This document shows, in pieces, positions 7,199-15,042 of a stretch of 26,427 nucleotides of DNA; position 1 is the stretch's first letter; every line of letters begins with the position of its first letter. Made by a program: the position numbers and the translations under genes. The notes below the pieces were generated by a model. That model was not told where the DNA came from. It saw nothing but the letters and a program-made list of their open reading frames with translations, and did not search any database. The DNA is from Planctomycetaceae bacterium (GTDB lineage: Bacteria; Planctomycetota; Planctomycetia; Pirellulales; UBA1268), in NCBI GenBank assembly GCA_947440895.1, contig CANETO010000001.1, positions 1-26,427 on the forward strand, read 5' to 3'.

Positions 7199-8221
7199 TC
7201 AGCGAGCCAGAATGCAACTATACCCGGCCCAATCCCAGGGCAGGTGCGAGGCTCCCTGACCGCACCCCCAGGCGGCAAGTGCCGCCTGCAGCCGATCACA
7301 CTCCTGCCGATGCTCCGCCGTCGTGCCCTGAGCCATGGTCGTAGCACGCCAAGCTACCAGCGGCTTGTCCGCGGGCCATGAACGCCACTCCTCGTGAGGC
7401 AGGCCCTCGCAGGGCAGCGAGACGATCAGGCAATCCACGCCGCCGATGGCTGCCGACGGCACCGCATCCGGGGGCTGCGTGCCATCGACCTCCACGCCCA
7501 CGAGCATCGTGCCTTTCAGACGCCGGGCGGCAGCGACGACCGCCCCGGCCCGTTCAGCGGACTCCAGCCGCGGCACCAACGCAAGCACGACCGACGGATG
7601 CAATGCCCACGCGGCGATACGGCTGGCCGCCGTGTCGCGATCGAACGGCTGGTCATCGGCACCCCTGAGCACGGCGATGATGGCCACGCCCGCCTGATCG
7701 GCGGCCGCACAGATCTCGTCGGACGGATCGTCAATCACGGCGGCCGCAGACAGGCTCCGCAGCGACTGTGGATCAAAGCCCGTCGTCGGCATCGTCACGC
7801 CTCGCGGCACCCAGCGCCTGCCTTCGAGCCACAGCGACCTGCCACGCACGCCCAGCCGCCGGAGGCCGACCATCCGGTCGACGAAGGCGACGGTTTGATC
7901 GCCACGTTGAACCTCCGCATGCAGCCGATAGAGATTGGGGAGCTCGGGCGTCCAGTAGGCGGGCTCGGTAAAGACCGCCCGCGCGAAGGCATACTGCCCG
8001 GCCGCATCGATCGGGCGATCACCCCTGATGTCGACAAGCTTCACCGTCGTCGGCAGCGTCATGTCGCGGCCGCGGCGAGGGCCAACGAGCGTGCCAGTCA
8101 CTTGCAGCCGCTCGCCACTGCCGGCGTCGCCACAGGCGACCTGCACCATGATCTCGGCCCGCATGTCGTCGGCCCGACCAGCCAGGATCGCCAGCGGCAG
8201 CGCTGGGCCGGGCAGCATCAC
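7199..8221 (-). CDS. Degenerate glycoside hydrolase family 2-like protein, probably catalytically inactive
   Basis: I do not recognise a named family, but the 340 residues resemble the middle and C-terminal parts of GH2 enzymes. Residues 83-103 (FTEPAYWTPELPNLYRLHAEV) mirror the GH2 beta-sandwich signature around LWSPENPYLY, 118-143 mirror the strand entering the barrel (VGLRRLGV then VPRGV), HPSVVLALV (208-216) mirrors HPSVIMWSLGNE, DKPLVAWRATTMAQG (285-299) mirrors the block that normally holds the nucleophile (KPLILCEYAHAMGN), and LPWDWAGY (327-334) mirrors IWDWVDQ. At the nucleophile position W291/R292 stand where Glu is expected, and the NE acid/base pair is absent, though E220 lies near it. 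The N-terminal sugar-binding domain is lacking and no signal peptide is seen. Start is GTG at 8221 or ATG at 8218, overlapping the stop of the upstream ligase gene (GTGA), a sign of translational coupling. Function unknown; binding or scaffolding is inference. Confidence 0.6.
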   Translation of the reverse strand: MMLPGPALPLAILAGRADDMRAEIMVQVACGDAGSGERLQVTGTLVGPRRGRDMTLPTTVKLVDIRGDRPIDAAGQYAFARAVFTEPAYWTPELPNLYRLHAEVQRGDQTVAFVDRMVGLRRLGVRGRSLWLEGRRWVPRGVTMPTTGFDPQSLRSLSAAAVIDDPSDEICAAADQAGVAIIAVLRGADDQPFDRDTAASRIAAWALHPSVVLALVPRLESAERAGAVVAAARRLKGTMLVGVEVDGTQPPDAVPSAAIGGVDCLIVSLPCEGLPHEEWRSWPADKPLVAWRATTMAQGTTAEHRQECDRLQAALAAWGCGQGASHLPWDWAGYSCILAR

Positions 8222-9831
8222 TGGTCATTCCCGGCGGCGAACCGCTGCCTGGCCATGTCGCCCAGTTGCCTCAGGTCGAGCTTTCCAGACCCCAGCATCG
8301 GCAGCTCTTCGATCTCGGCGAAGCTGTCCGCTGAAGGCACCCAGAGTTTTGGCAGGCCGCGTTGGATCAGCGTCTTCACCACCTCTTCCGGATCATGGGA
8401 AGTTGAGAGGTGAAACACAATCAGCCGTTCGCCCTTGGCTACGTCGGGCACGGACGTCACCACCGCCAGCAACTCCCCTTCGGCGGCGCCGAGCGTCTCA
8501 TTCACCGCCTCTTCGATGGTGAGATGCGGCACCATCTCGCCGCCGATCTTCGAGAACCGGCTCTGGCGACCGGTGATCGTGATGAAGCCATCGGCGTCGA
8601 GCTTGGCAATGTCACCCGTGCAATACCAGCCGTCGTGCACCACCTTCGCCGTCAGGTCGGGCCGGTTGAGATAGCCCTGCATCACGTTGGGCCCGCTGAT
8701 CCAGAGCATGCCTTCCTCGCCGATGGGCAGTTCCTTCCGGCTGTCGCGCTCGGTGATCCGGGCGCGGCAGCCGAGGATTGGCTGGCCCACGGTGCCCTCC
8801 CGCGCATCGACCGGTCGCCCCGGCACGTGCCGTGACACAGGCACATTGAGCGACACCAATGGCGAGAGTTCGGTCGCGCCGTAGGCCTCGCTGGGCCGTA
8901 CGCCAAACCGCTTCTCGAAGGCGTCGGAGACTTCTTTGGGAAGCTTCTCGGCAGAGCCGAAGACAGCCTCGAGCGTCGAGAAATCCTCGGCCGGAGTGCG
9001 GCGGGTGTAGTAACGCAGGAAGGTCGGCGTAGCCATCAAGAGCGTGGCGTGATACTCACGCGCCAGCCGGCCAACCGTCTGCGCCTCACGCGGGTCAGTG
9101 TGGTAGACCACGGCAGGATCGAGAGCCAGCGGAGTCCAGAGCGTGGTCGTGTAGCCATAGACGTGGAAGAAGGGCAGCACGCCCATTGCCACGTCGGCCG
9201 GGGAGAGATGGAGGACTCTGTTGATCGCTCGCACCTGCGAACCGACGTTCTCGACTGAGAGCATGACCCCCTTCGGGTCACCCGTAGAACCTGAAGTAAA
9301 GATCACGGTGAGCAGGTCTTCAGGCCTGATCCGGTCAAGTTTGAAAAGTTTATCGAGCACCGCCACGGGTGTGATGGTGGCGTGGACGAATGCCTTCACC
9401 TTGTCGAATGCGTTGAGCCGCTTCCGCAGGTCGCCGGCGTCGAGCAGTCTCGAGCCCGCGTCGAGTTTGACCCTGCTGAGAAAGGCCGGGCTCGAGATCA
9501 CGTGTTTCAGTCCGGCCCGCTCGATGCAGAGATCCACGATCGCCTGCGACGCCGTGTAGTTGAGGTTGACTGCTACCCTGCCTGAGAGCGCCAAGGCCGC
9601 ATTCACAATCGCCGCCCCCGCCGTGGGCGGCAGCAGCACGCCCACCATCTTTTCGTTTGGCTCCAGTACGCGATCGAGCACGCTCTTCGCGGCCAGGATA
9701 CGTGTCAGTGTTTCCCGGCCAGTCAGCCGTGTGCCAAGCGAGTCGGCCATCTTGAGCCGGCTGCCGGCACTGCGGCACGCCCGCAGCAGCAGTCGCTGCA
9801 AAGCCATCGGTTGTTCGGTCGCGGTGGGCAT
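8218..9831 (-). CDS. AMP-forming acyl-ACP/acyl-CoA synthetase-like ligase (Aas C-domain type)
   Basis: The 537-residue protein is an ANL-superfamily adenylate-forming enzyme that activates a carboxylic acid with ATP, usually passing it to ACP or CoA. Visible are the P-loop FTSGSTGDPKG (178-188), the A5 block YGATELSPL, the hinge region WYCTGDIAKLDADGFITITGR, SKIGGEMV, and the C-terminal lysine block MLGSGKLDLRQL, so the large and small domains are intact. The style is that of the synthetase half of bifunctional Aas (2-acyl-glycerophosphoethanolamine cycle), but no acyltransferase domain is present. I chose the ATG at 9831 (MPTATEQPMALQ); the frame stays open to 9963 but that extension runs through the promoter region. 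It is the first gene of a leftward run with the GH2-like, pyruvyl transferase and ThiF-like genes. Substrate chain length cannot be inferred. Confidence 0.85.
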   Translation of the reverse strand: MPTATEQPMALQRLLLRACRSAGSRLKMADSLGTRLTGRETLTRILAAKSVLDRVLEPNEKMVGVLLPPTAGAAIVNAALALSGRVAVNLNYTASQAIVDLCIERAGLKHVISSPAFLSRVKLDAGSRLLDAGDLRKRLNAFDKVKAFVHATITPVAVLDKLFKLDRIRPEDLLTVIFTSGSTGDPKGVMLSVENVGSQVRAINRVLHLSPADVAMGVLPFFHVYGYTTTLWTPLALDPAVVYHTDPREAQTVGRLAREYHATLLMATPTFLRYYTRRTPAEDFSTLEAVFGSAEKLPKEVSDAFEKRFGVRPSEAYGATELSPLVSLNVPVSRHVPGRPVDAREGTVGQPILGCRARITERDSRKELPIGEEGMLWISGPNVMQGYLNRPDLTAKVVHDGWYCTGDIAKLDADGFITITGRQSRFSKIGGEMVPHLTIEEAVNETLGAAEGELLAVVTSVPDVAKGERLIVFHLSTSHDPEEVVKTLIQRGLPKLWVPSADSFAEIEELPMLGSGKLDLRQLGDMARQRFAAGNDQ

Positions 9832-9865
9832 GAGTGGGTCCGGAGTGCGGTTATGGGCGGGCTCG

Positions 9866-9893
9866 TTGCCCGTCCCCCAGAAGCCATTAGAAT
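9866..9893 (+). promoter_or_regulatory. Candidate sigma-70 promoter of leuS
   Basis: A -35 TTGCCC (9866-9871) is separated by 16 bases from a -10 TAGAAT (9888-9893). Transcription would begin near 9900, giving a leader of about 84 bases before leuS. The -10 matches the consensus at five of six positions. Confidence 0.5.
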
Positions 9894-9914
9894 CGGCCCC
9901 ACCCGGGCTGACCA
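9886..9914 (-). promoter_or_regulatory. Candidate opposing promoter of the ligase-led unit, sharing the -10 region
   Basis: On the minus strand TGGTCA (9914-9909) lies 17 bases from TCTAAT (9891-9886). The -10 hexamer overlaps the plus-strand -10 of leuS within the eight bases ATTAGAAT. It would start transcription near 9880, about 50 bases before the ligase ATG. Confidence 0.42.
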
Positions 9915-9945
9915 GTTCGGCCCGCTTTCCGCCTGTTTCTGATTC

Positions 9946-9963
9946 GTGCACGGATCGGTGCAC
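9946..9963 (+). repeat. GTGCAC inverted/direct repeat in the leuS leader
   Basis: Two copies of the self-complementary GTGCAC (9946-9951 and 9958-9963) flank a six-base spacer, so the leader RNA can form a short 6-bp hairpin about 20 bases before the leuS start. No T-box features were recognised around it. It could also be a repressor half-site pair. Confidence 0.4.
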
Positions 9964-9983
9964 AGCCCCCCGGACCCCACGTG

Positions 9984-12776
9984 ATGCCCCGTTATCAGCC
10001 GTCCCAGATCGAACCCAAGTGGCAGGCCTGGTGGGACGCGCACGGCACCTTTGCCACGCCGCGGCTGCCTGGGGCGGGGAAGAAGTATGTGCTGGACATG
10101 TTCCCCTACCCCAGCGGCGACGGCCTGCACGTCGGCCACCCCGAGGGCTACACCGCCACCGACATCGTCACCCGGTTTGAACGGATGCGGGGCACGAGTG
10201 TGATGCACCCGATGGGCTTCGACGCCTTCGGCCTGCCGGCCGAGGAGCATGCGATTCGCACCGGCACGCCGCCGCGGGAAAGCACGGAGCGCAACATCGA
10301 CACCTTCCGCCGCCAGTTGAAGATGCTCGGCTTCAGCTACGACTGGAACCGTGCCCTGGCGACGACCGATCCGGAGTATGTCCGCTGGACGCAGTGGATC
10401 TTTCTGCAGCTCTTCGACACCTGGTTCGACACGGCACTCCAGAAGGGCCGGCCGATCGCAGAGTTGCCGATCCCAGCCGACACTGCCCGTGAGGGCGAGG
10501 CCGCCATCGCCGCCTATCGCGACGCCCACCGGCTCGCCTACCAGTCGGAGGCACCGGTGAACTGGTGCCCGGCGCTGGGCACGGTGCTAGCCAACGAGGA
10601 GGTGATCGGCGGAGTGAGTGAGCGGGGCGGCCATCCTGTCGTCCGCATTCCGCTGCGGCAATGGATGCTGCGGATCACCGCCTACGCCGACCGACTCGAC
10701 CGCGAACTCGAAGGCCTCGACTGGCCCGCGAGCATCAAAAAACTCCAGCGTGACTGGATCGGCCGAAGTACCGGCGCCGAGGTCGACTTTTTCATCGCAC
10801 CGACCGACGGTGGTGATGCCGCCTTCCAGCACTGGAAAAAGCTGCGGGCTGACACTGGCTTTTCTGAGCGAACTCCCGAAGACGCTCTCCGCGTCTACAC
10901 GACGCGGCCCGACACGCTCTACGGCGCGACCTTCATGGTCATTGCGCCGGAGCATCCGTTGCTCGACCGACTCACCGCCCCCGGGCAGCGTGACGCGATC
11001 CGCACGTATTGCGAGGCGGCCTCAAGGAAGAGCGATCTCGACCGCACCGACCTCGCCCGCGAGAAGTCGGGGGTCTTCACCGGCTCGTGCGTCGTGCATC
11101 CCCTCTCGGGCAAGCCCGTTCCCGTCTGGGTGGCCGACTACGTGCTCGCCTCCTACGGCACCGGCGCGATCATGGCCGTGCCGGCACACGACGATCGCGA
11201 CTTCGAATTCGCCCAGACTTTTGGGCTCGATGTGGTCACGGTCGTGGAACCTGCCGATGCCACCACGCTGTCGGCGGGCGAACTCTTCACGAGCTACGGC
11301 CTGGCACGTGCCTCGGGCCCCTACACCGGTCTCGACACACGGACGTTCATCACGCGGGTGTCGCACGATCTCCAGACCGCCGGACTCGGCCGGCCGGCGG
11401 TCAATTACAAGCTCCGCGACTGGCTCTTCAGCCGACAGCGGTTCTGGGGCGAGCCGTTCCCGATCCTGCACGAACTCGACGCCGATGGTCGCCCCACCGG
11501 CGTGATCCGCGCGGTCGACGAGCGTGACCTGCCGGTGCCTCTGCCGCACCTCACCGATTTCAAGCCGGGCAATACGCCGGAACCGCCGCTGGGCCGTTCG
11601 GCCGCCGACTGGCTGTTCGTCGAACGCGACGGCAAACGCTATCGGCGTGAGACGAACACCATGCCCCAGTGGGCGGGATCATGCTGGTATTACCTCCGCT
11701 TTCTCGATCCCCACAACACCGACCGCTTTCTCGACCCCGAGATCGAGAAGGCCTGGATGCCGGTCGACCTCTACGTGGGCGGCGCGGAGCATGCCGTGCT
11801 CCATCTGCTCTACAGCCGATTCTGGCACAAGGTGCTGTTCGATCGGGGGCATGTCTCGCAGCCCGAGCCGTTCGGAAAACTCGTCAACCAGGGAATGATT
11901 CTCGGCGAGATGGAGTTCACCGGATACCGCAGCGTGAAGGGTGGCTGGGTGATGGCGGGCCAGCAGTCAGAGGGCGATTCCCCGGTGAAGGTGCCCGCCG
12001 ACCAGGTGGAGAAACAGGGGGAGCATTTCGTGCTTCGCGACGCGCCCAAGATCCGCGTCGAGAGCCGGGCCTACAAAATGTCGAAAAGCCGTGGCAATGT
12101 GGTCAATCCAGACAGCGTTGTCCGTGACCACGGCGCTGATTCGCTGCGCCTCTACGAAATGTTCATGGGACCGCTCGAGGCGACCAAACCGTGGAGCACG
12201 GCAGGCGTGGGGGGCGTTCGTGGGTTTCTGGATCGCTGCTGGCGGCTGGTGGTGGACGAACGGGCCGACGCGGTGACGCTCGCTCCGCAGGTCTGCGACG
12301 ATGCCCCGACCGACGACCAACTCCGCGAAATCCACCGCACCGTCGACAAAGTGACGAAGGACATCCAGTCGCTCTCCTTCAACACGGCTATCGCGCGGAT
12401 GATGGAATTCGTCAATTTCTGCACGCCGCTCGACCGCCGGCCGCGGGCGATTCTCGAGCCGTTCGTGACGGTGCTCGCGCCCTTCGCGCCCCATCTGGCC
12501 GAGGAACTCTGGGAAATTCTCAGTCGACCGGCGCCAGTGTCCCTGGCGGCCTGGCCCGCCGTCGCATCGCAGTGGCTCAAAGATGACACGGTCGAAATCC
12601 CGGTGCAGATCCAGGGAAAACTCCGCGGCCGCGTGACCGTGCCGGCCGATGCCGATGCCGAGGCGATGAAGGCGGCCGCGGCAGCCGATCCGAAGATCGC
12701 GGAACTGATCGCCGGCAAGGAGATCGCGAAGGTGGTCGCCGTCCCCGGTCGGCTCGTGAATTTCGTACTGAAGTGA
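9984..12776 (+). CDS. leuS: Leucyl-tRNA synthetase
   Basis: LeuS charges tRNA-Leu with leucine in the cytoplasm. The 930-residue protein is a complete class Ia synthetase. HVGH (49-52, the HIGH motif) sits in PYPSGDGLHVGHPEGY, the CP1 editing domain shows YTTRPDTLYGATF and the GTGAIMAVPAHDDRDF block containing the editing aspartate region, and KMSKS is at 698-702 followed by RGNVVNPD. The anticodon-binding helical domain and C-terminal domain follow (ending VPGRLVNFVLK). It is longer than the roughly 860-residue E. coli enzyme; part of the excess is an insertion around 150-180 (KGRPIAELPIPAD onward) before the EAPVNWCP block. Start is ATG at 9984 (MPRYQPSQIEPKWQ), directly after a possible GTG at 9981. 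Spacing to the next gene is 93 bases, with a separate promoter candidate. Confidence 0.98.
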   Translation: MPRYQPSQIEPKWQAWWDAHGTFATPRLPGAGKKYVLDMFPYPSGDGLHVGHPEGYTATDIVTRFERMRGTSVMHPMGFDAFGLPAEEHAIRTGTPPRESTERNIDTFRRQLKMLGFSYDWNRALATTDPEYVRWTQWIFLQLFDTWFDTALQKGRPIAELPIPADTAREGEAAIAAYRDAHRLAYQSEAPVNWCPALGTVLANEEVIGGVSERGGHPVVRIPLRQWMLRITAYADRLDRELEGLDWPASIKKLQRDWIGRSTGAEVDFFIAPTDGGDAAFQHWKKLRADTGFSERTPEDALRVYTTRPDTLYGATFMVIAPEHPLLDRLTAPGQRDAIRTYCEAASRKSDLDRTDLAREKSGVFTGSCVVHPLSGKPVPVWVADYVLASYGTGAIMAVPAHDDRDFEFAQTFGLDVVTVVEPADATTLSAGELFTSYGLARASGPYTGLDTRTFITRVSHDLQTAGLGRPAVNYKLRDWLFSRQRFWGEPFPILHELDADGRPTGVIRAVDERDLPVPLPHLTDFKPGNTPEPPLGRSAADWLFVERDGKRYRRETNTMPQWAGSCWYYLRFLDPHNTDRFLDPEIEKAWMPVDLYVGGAEHAVLHLLYSRFWHKVLFDRGHVSQPEPFGKLVNQGMILGEMEFTGYRSVKGGWVMAGQQSEGDSPVKVPADQVEKQGEHFVLRDAPKIRVESRAYKMSKSRGNVVNPDSVVRDHGADSLRLYEMFMGPLEATKPWSTAGVGGVRGFLDRCWRLVVDERADAVTLAPQVCDDAPTDDQLREIHRTVDKVTKDIQSLSFNTAIARMMEFVNFCTPLDRRPRAILEPFVTVLAPFAPHLAEELWEILSRPAPVSLAAWPAVASQWLKDDTVEIPVQIQGKLRGRVTVPADADAEAMKAAAAADPKIAELIAGKEIAKVVAVPGRLVNFVLK

Positions 12777-12795
12777 GCCGGCAGAATGTCGCTAT

Positions 12796-12824
12796 TTGGC
12801 GAGTTCCGCTGGTTCCCGTAGCAT
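12796..12824 (+). promoter_or_regulatory. Candidate promoter of glgC
   Basis: TTGGCG (12796-12801) and TAGCAT (12819-12824) are 17 bases apart in the leuS-glgC gap. Each matches the sigma-70 consensus at four of six positions. Initiation near 12831 would give a leader of about 40 bases. It would let glgC be expressed apart from leuS. Confidence 0.4.
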
Positions 12825-12869
12825 GGAGATTGGCGGGCAGGCACTGGCATTCGCAAGGACGTGTTCATC

Positions 12870-14162
12870 ATGAGCGTGCAGCGTGTATTGGCCCTGGTGC
12901 TCGGGGGAGGCCGGGGCACAAGGCTTTATCCCCTCACCCGCGACCGTTCCAAGCCGGCCGTGCCGCTGGCAGGCAAGTACCGCATCATCGACGTGCCGCT
13001 GTCCAACTGCATCAATAGCGGCGTGCAGCGGATCTACGTGCTCACGCAGTTCAACTCCGTGAGCCTCCACCGCCACATCCGCAGGACCTACACGTTCGAT
13101 CCCTTCAACGGCGGCTTCGTGGAGATTCTGGCCGCCCAGCAGACGACCGACAACGCGGGCTGGTATCAGGGCACGGCGGATGCGGTACGCCAGAACCTTC
13201 GATACCTGCAGCAGCCGGACATCCGCCACGTGCTCATCCTCTCGGGCGACCAACTCTACCGGATGAACTATGCCGACATGCTCGCCACCCACATGGCCAA
13301 CCGCGCCGATGTCACGATCGCGGGGATTCCCGTGCACGCCGAGGCGGCATCGGCACTCGGGATCATGCGGGTCGACGGCCAGGGCCGGGTCGAGGGATTT
13401 CTGGAAAAGCCGCAGACACCAGCCGAACTCGATATGGTGCGGACCGATCCGGAGTGGATTGAACGGCAGGGTATCCCCGCCCGGGGCCGCACTCTGATGG
13501 CGAGCATGGGGATTTACCTCTTCGACCGCGACTGCCTCGTCGATCTTCTCACCAAGACCGATTACCAGGACTTTGGACGAGAGGTCTTTCCGGCCTCGAT
13601 CCGGGCGAGGAAAGTGCAACTGCACCCCTTCGACGGCTACTGGGAGGACATCGGCACGATCCGTTCCTACTACCAGTGCAACCTTGATCTCGCCAGTCCC
13701 GCTCCGCCTTTTGATATGGCCATGCCAGAGGCGCCGATCTACTCCCGCGGCCGGTTCCTGCCGCCGTCACGGATCGACGGCGCTTCCGTGCGGCACAGCC
13801 TGTTGTCCGACGGCTGTCTCGTCGAAGAAGGGGCCGTGATCGAAAACAGCGTGATTGGCCTGCGGTGCCGGATCGGCCGTGACGTGGTGATCCGCAACTC
13901 AGTGATCTTGGGGAACGACTTTTTCGAGACGGCTGAAGACATCGCCTCCAACGCCGCCAAGGGCCTGCCCAGAATGGGCATCGGGGCGGGCACCGTGATC
14001 GAGGGTGCCATCGTCGACAAGAACGTTCGGATCGGCAGCGGCGCCCGCATCATCAACGACCATGGCTGCGAGTCGTCGGCCGACAGCGACCGTTTCACCG
14101 TGCGTGACGGGATCGCGGTGGTTCCCAAGGATGCGATCGTGCCGGACGGCTGGCGTCCCTGA
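12870..14162 (+). CDS. glgC: Glucose-1-phosphate adenylyltransferase (ADP-glucose pyrophosphorylase)
   Basis: The enzyme makes ADP-glucose from glucose-1-phosphate and ATP, the committed step of bacterial glycogen synthesis. The 430-residue protein has the nucleotidyltransferase signature GGGRGTRLYPLT (12-23), the KPAVPLAGKYRIIDVPLSNC region, LSGDQLYRM with the catalytic D127, and GFLEKP with K180, the counterpart of the glucose-1-phosphate-binding lysine in E. coli. From about residue 290 a left-handed beta-helix of hexapeptide repeats follows (VRHSLLSDGCLVEEGAVIEN and onwards), giving the usual two-domain allosteric architecture. I chose ATG 12870 because AAGGA (12855-12859) lies ten bases upstream; an in-frame GTG at 12861 would be too close to it. 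No other glycogen gene is nearby. It ends 26 bases from a converging lipoprotein gene. Confidence 0.95.
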   Translation: MSVQRVLALVLGGGRGTRLYPLTRDRSKPAVPLAGKYRIIDVPLSNCINSGVQRIYVLTQFNSVSLHRHIRRTYTFDPFNGGFVEILAAQQTTDNAGWYQGTADAVRQNLRYLQQPDIRHVLILSGDQLYRMNYADMLATHMANRADVTIAGIPVHAEAASALGIMRVDGQGRVEGFLEKPQTPAELDMVRTDPEWIERQGIPARGRTLMASMGIYLFDRDCLVDLLTKTDYQDFGREVFPASIRARKVQLHPFDGYWEDIGTIRSYYQCNLDLASPAPPFDMAMPEAPIYSRGRFLPPSRIDGASVRHSLLSDGCLVEEGAVIENSVIGLRCRIGRDVVIRNSVILGNDFFETAEDIASNAAKGLPRMGIGAGTVIEGAIVDKNVRIGSGARIINDHGCESSADSDRFTVRDGIAVVPKDAIVPDGWRP

Positions 14163-14169
14163 CCCACCA

Positions 14170-14200
14170 TCCCGCGCTCAGCACGTCACTAGCGGCGGGA
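14170..14200. terminator. Possible bidirectional hairpin between converging genes
   Basis: TCCCGCGCT (14170-14178) pairs with AGC-G-GCGGGA (14191-14200), a nine-pair stem with one bulged G and a 12-base loop. It straddles the junction of glgC and the converging lipoprotein gene, overlapping the latter's last codons. There is no U-tract, so intrinsic termination is uncertain. Confidence 0.35.
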
Positions 14201-14791
14201 CCGCCACCCGGGAGTCTCGCTGGTTTGAAAGGGCACGCTGGCAGTTGGCGTCACCACGGTTTCAGGCTGGGTCGGTTGCGCGGGCTCGGTCAGGGCCGGC
14301 GGAATCACCACTTCAGTCCCCTCCGGTAGCACGTCCACCTGATCGACCAGTGGTTCTTCCGTCGGCTCGGCAACTTCTGGCACGGACTGGAGCGGAGGTG
14401 AGTCCGGTCCGGAGGTATCGGCGACGAGTTCGCCGTCCGCCCCAGACTTCTCTTCGGACTCTCCCACCACGGCGACGGTCTGCTGCAGATCGGCCGGGGC
14501 GTCCTCGTCGGCGAGCATTGGTGTCGGCTCATCCTCTGCTGGTCCAGCGTCCGGGCGGCCGTCGTTCTTGACGATCAGCGGCCAGGGTCTGGGGGCCGCG
14601 CCCAAGGGCAGGATGCCGTTGCTCCGGGCGCGGAAATCGTTCTGGGGCGACGACCCGTTCGGCACGGGGCCGGAGTAATCAAAGGGATCGGGACACATCG
14701 TGCAACCTGCCGAGGCCAGGCCAAGGCCAACCGCGGTTGCGAGCGTCCACGCCCGTGACAGCGGGCCCTGTTTCAGTCGTGACGCGATCAT
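14189..14791 (-). CDS. Small Pro/Glu-rich lipoprotein or secreted protein, function unknown
   Basis: I do not recognise a characterised family. The 200-residue product begins with a charged n-region (MIASRLKQGPLSRAW), a hydrophobic stretch and GLASAGC, so C30 is a possible lipidation site; Ser at -3 makes the lipobox imperfect. The segment just after it (CPDPFDYSGPVPNGSS, then a run ending GILPLG) looks conserved in style. From about residue 75 on it is acidic and Pro/Glu/Thr/Val-rich with no obvious fold, ending in WRSRR, so it is probably disordered or a spacer in the cell envelope. The start at 14791 is supported by AGGAAGG about six bases upstream; the frame is open a further 128 codons upstream but that stretch reads as GC-rich noise. 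The gene is the last of the helicase/glycosylase/lipoprotein run, though 251 bases separate it from the glycosylase. Confidence 0.7.
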   Translation of the reverse strand: MIASRLKQGPLSRAWTLATAVGLGLASAGCTMCPDPFDYSGPVPNGSSPQNDFRARSNGILPLGAAPRPWPLIVKNDGRPDAGPAEDEPTPMLADEDAPADLQQTVAVVGESEEKSGADGELVADTSGPDSPPLQSVPEVAEPTEEPLVDQVDVLPEGTEVVIPPALTEPAQPTQPETVVTPTASVPFQTSETPGWRSRR

Positions 14792-15042
14792 GATGGCCCT
14801 TCCTGATGGCGGATACCGGGGCCCCGGCGGAAGCGGCCGCCCCGGCTGACGCTGCACGCCAACGGGCGGACAGGGTCCACCAGGCTTCGCGGACCATCCC
14901 GCGGACCCAGCCTCACCCCATCGCCCGAGCGACGTGCCTCGGGCCCCAACAGCGGCTGCTCCCCACCCCACCACCCACCACCATTTTCGGACGACGGGAG
15001 CCGGATTCTTCAGCAAAACCGGATTGACCGGAAAAACCGCCC
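14792..15042. other. Gap upstream of the lipoprotein gene with a G-tract cluster on the minus strand
   Basis: No gene was recognised in these 251 bases. Positions 14961-14982 are C-only with single A interruptions on the plus strand, which makes six G-tracts of two to four on the minus strand separated by single T residues, able in principle to fold as a two-tetrad G-quadruplex in the leader of the lipoprotein mRNA. No clear promoter was seen, though one must lie here if the lipoprotein is transcribed on its own. Confidence 0.4.

Noticed and set aside
6087..8413. Long plus-strand frames (364 and 339 codons) opposite the pyruvyl transferase and GH2-like genes
   Set aside because: Both mirror well-supported minus-strand genes and show no family motifs or ribosome-binding sites.
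9900..9983. T-box riboswitch in the leuS leader
   Set aside because: The leader is only about 84 bases, with no T-box consensus sequence or terminator hairpin recognisable.
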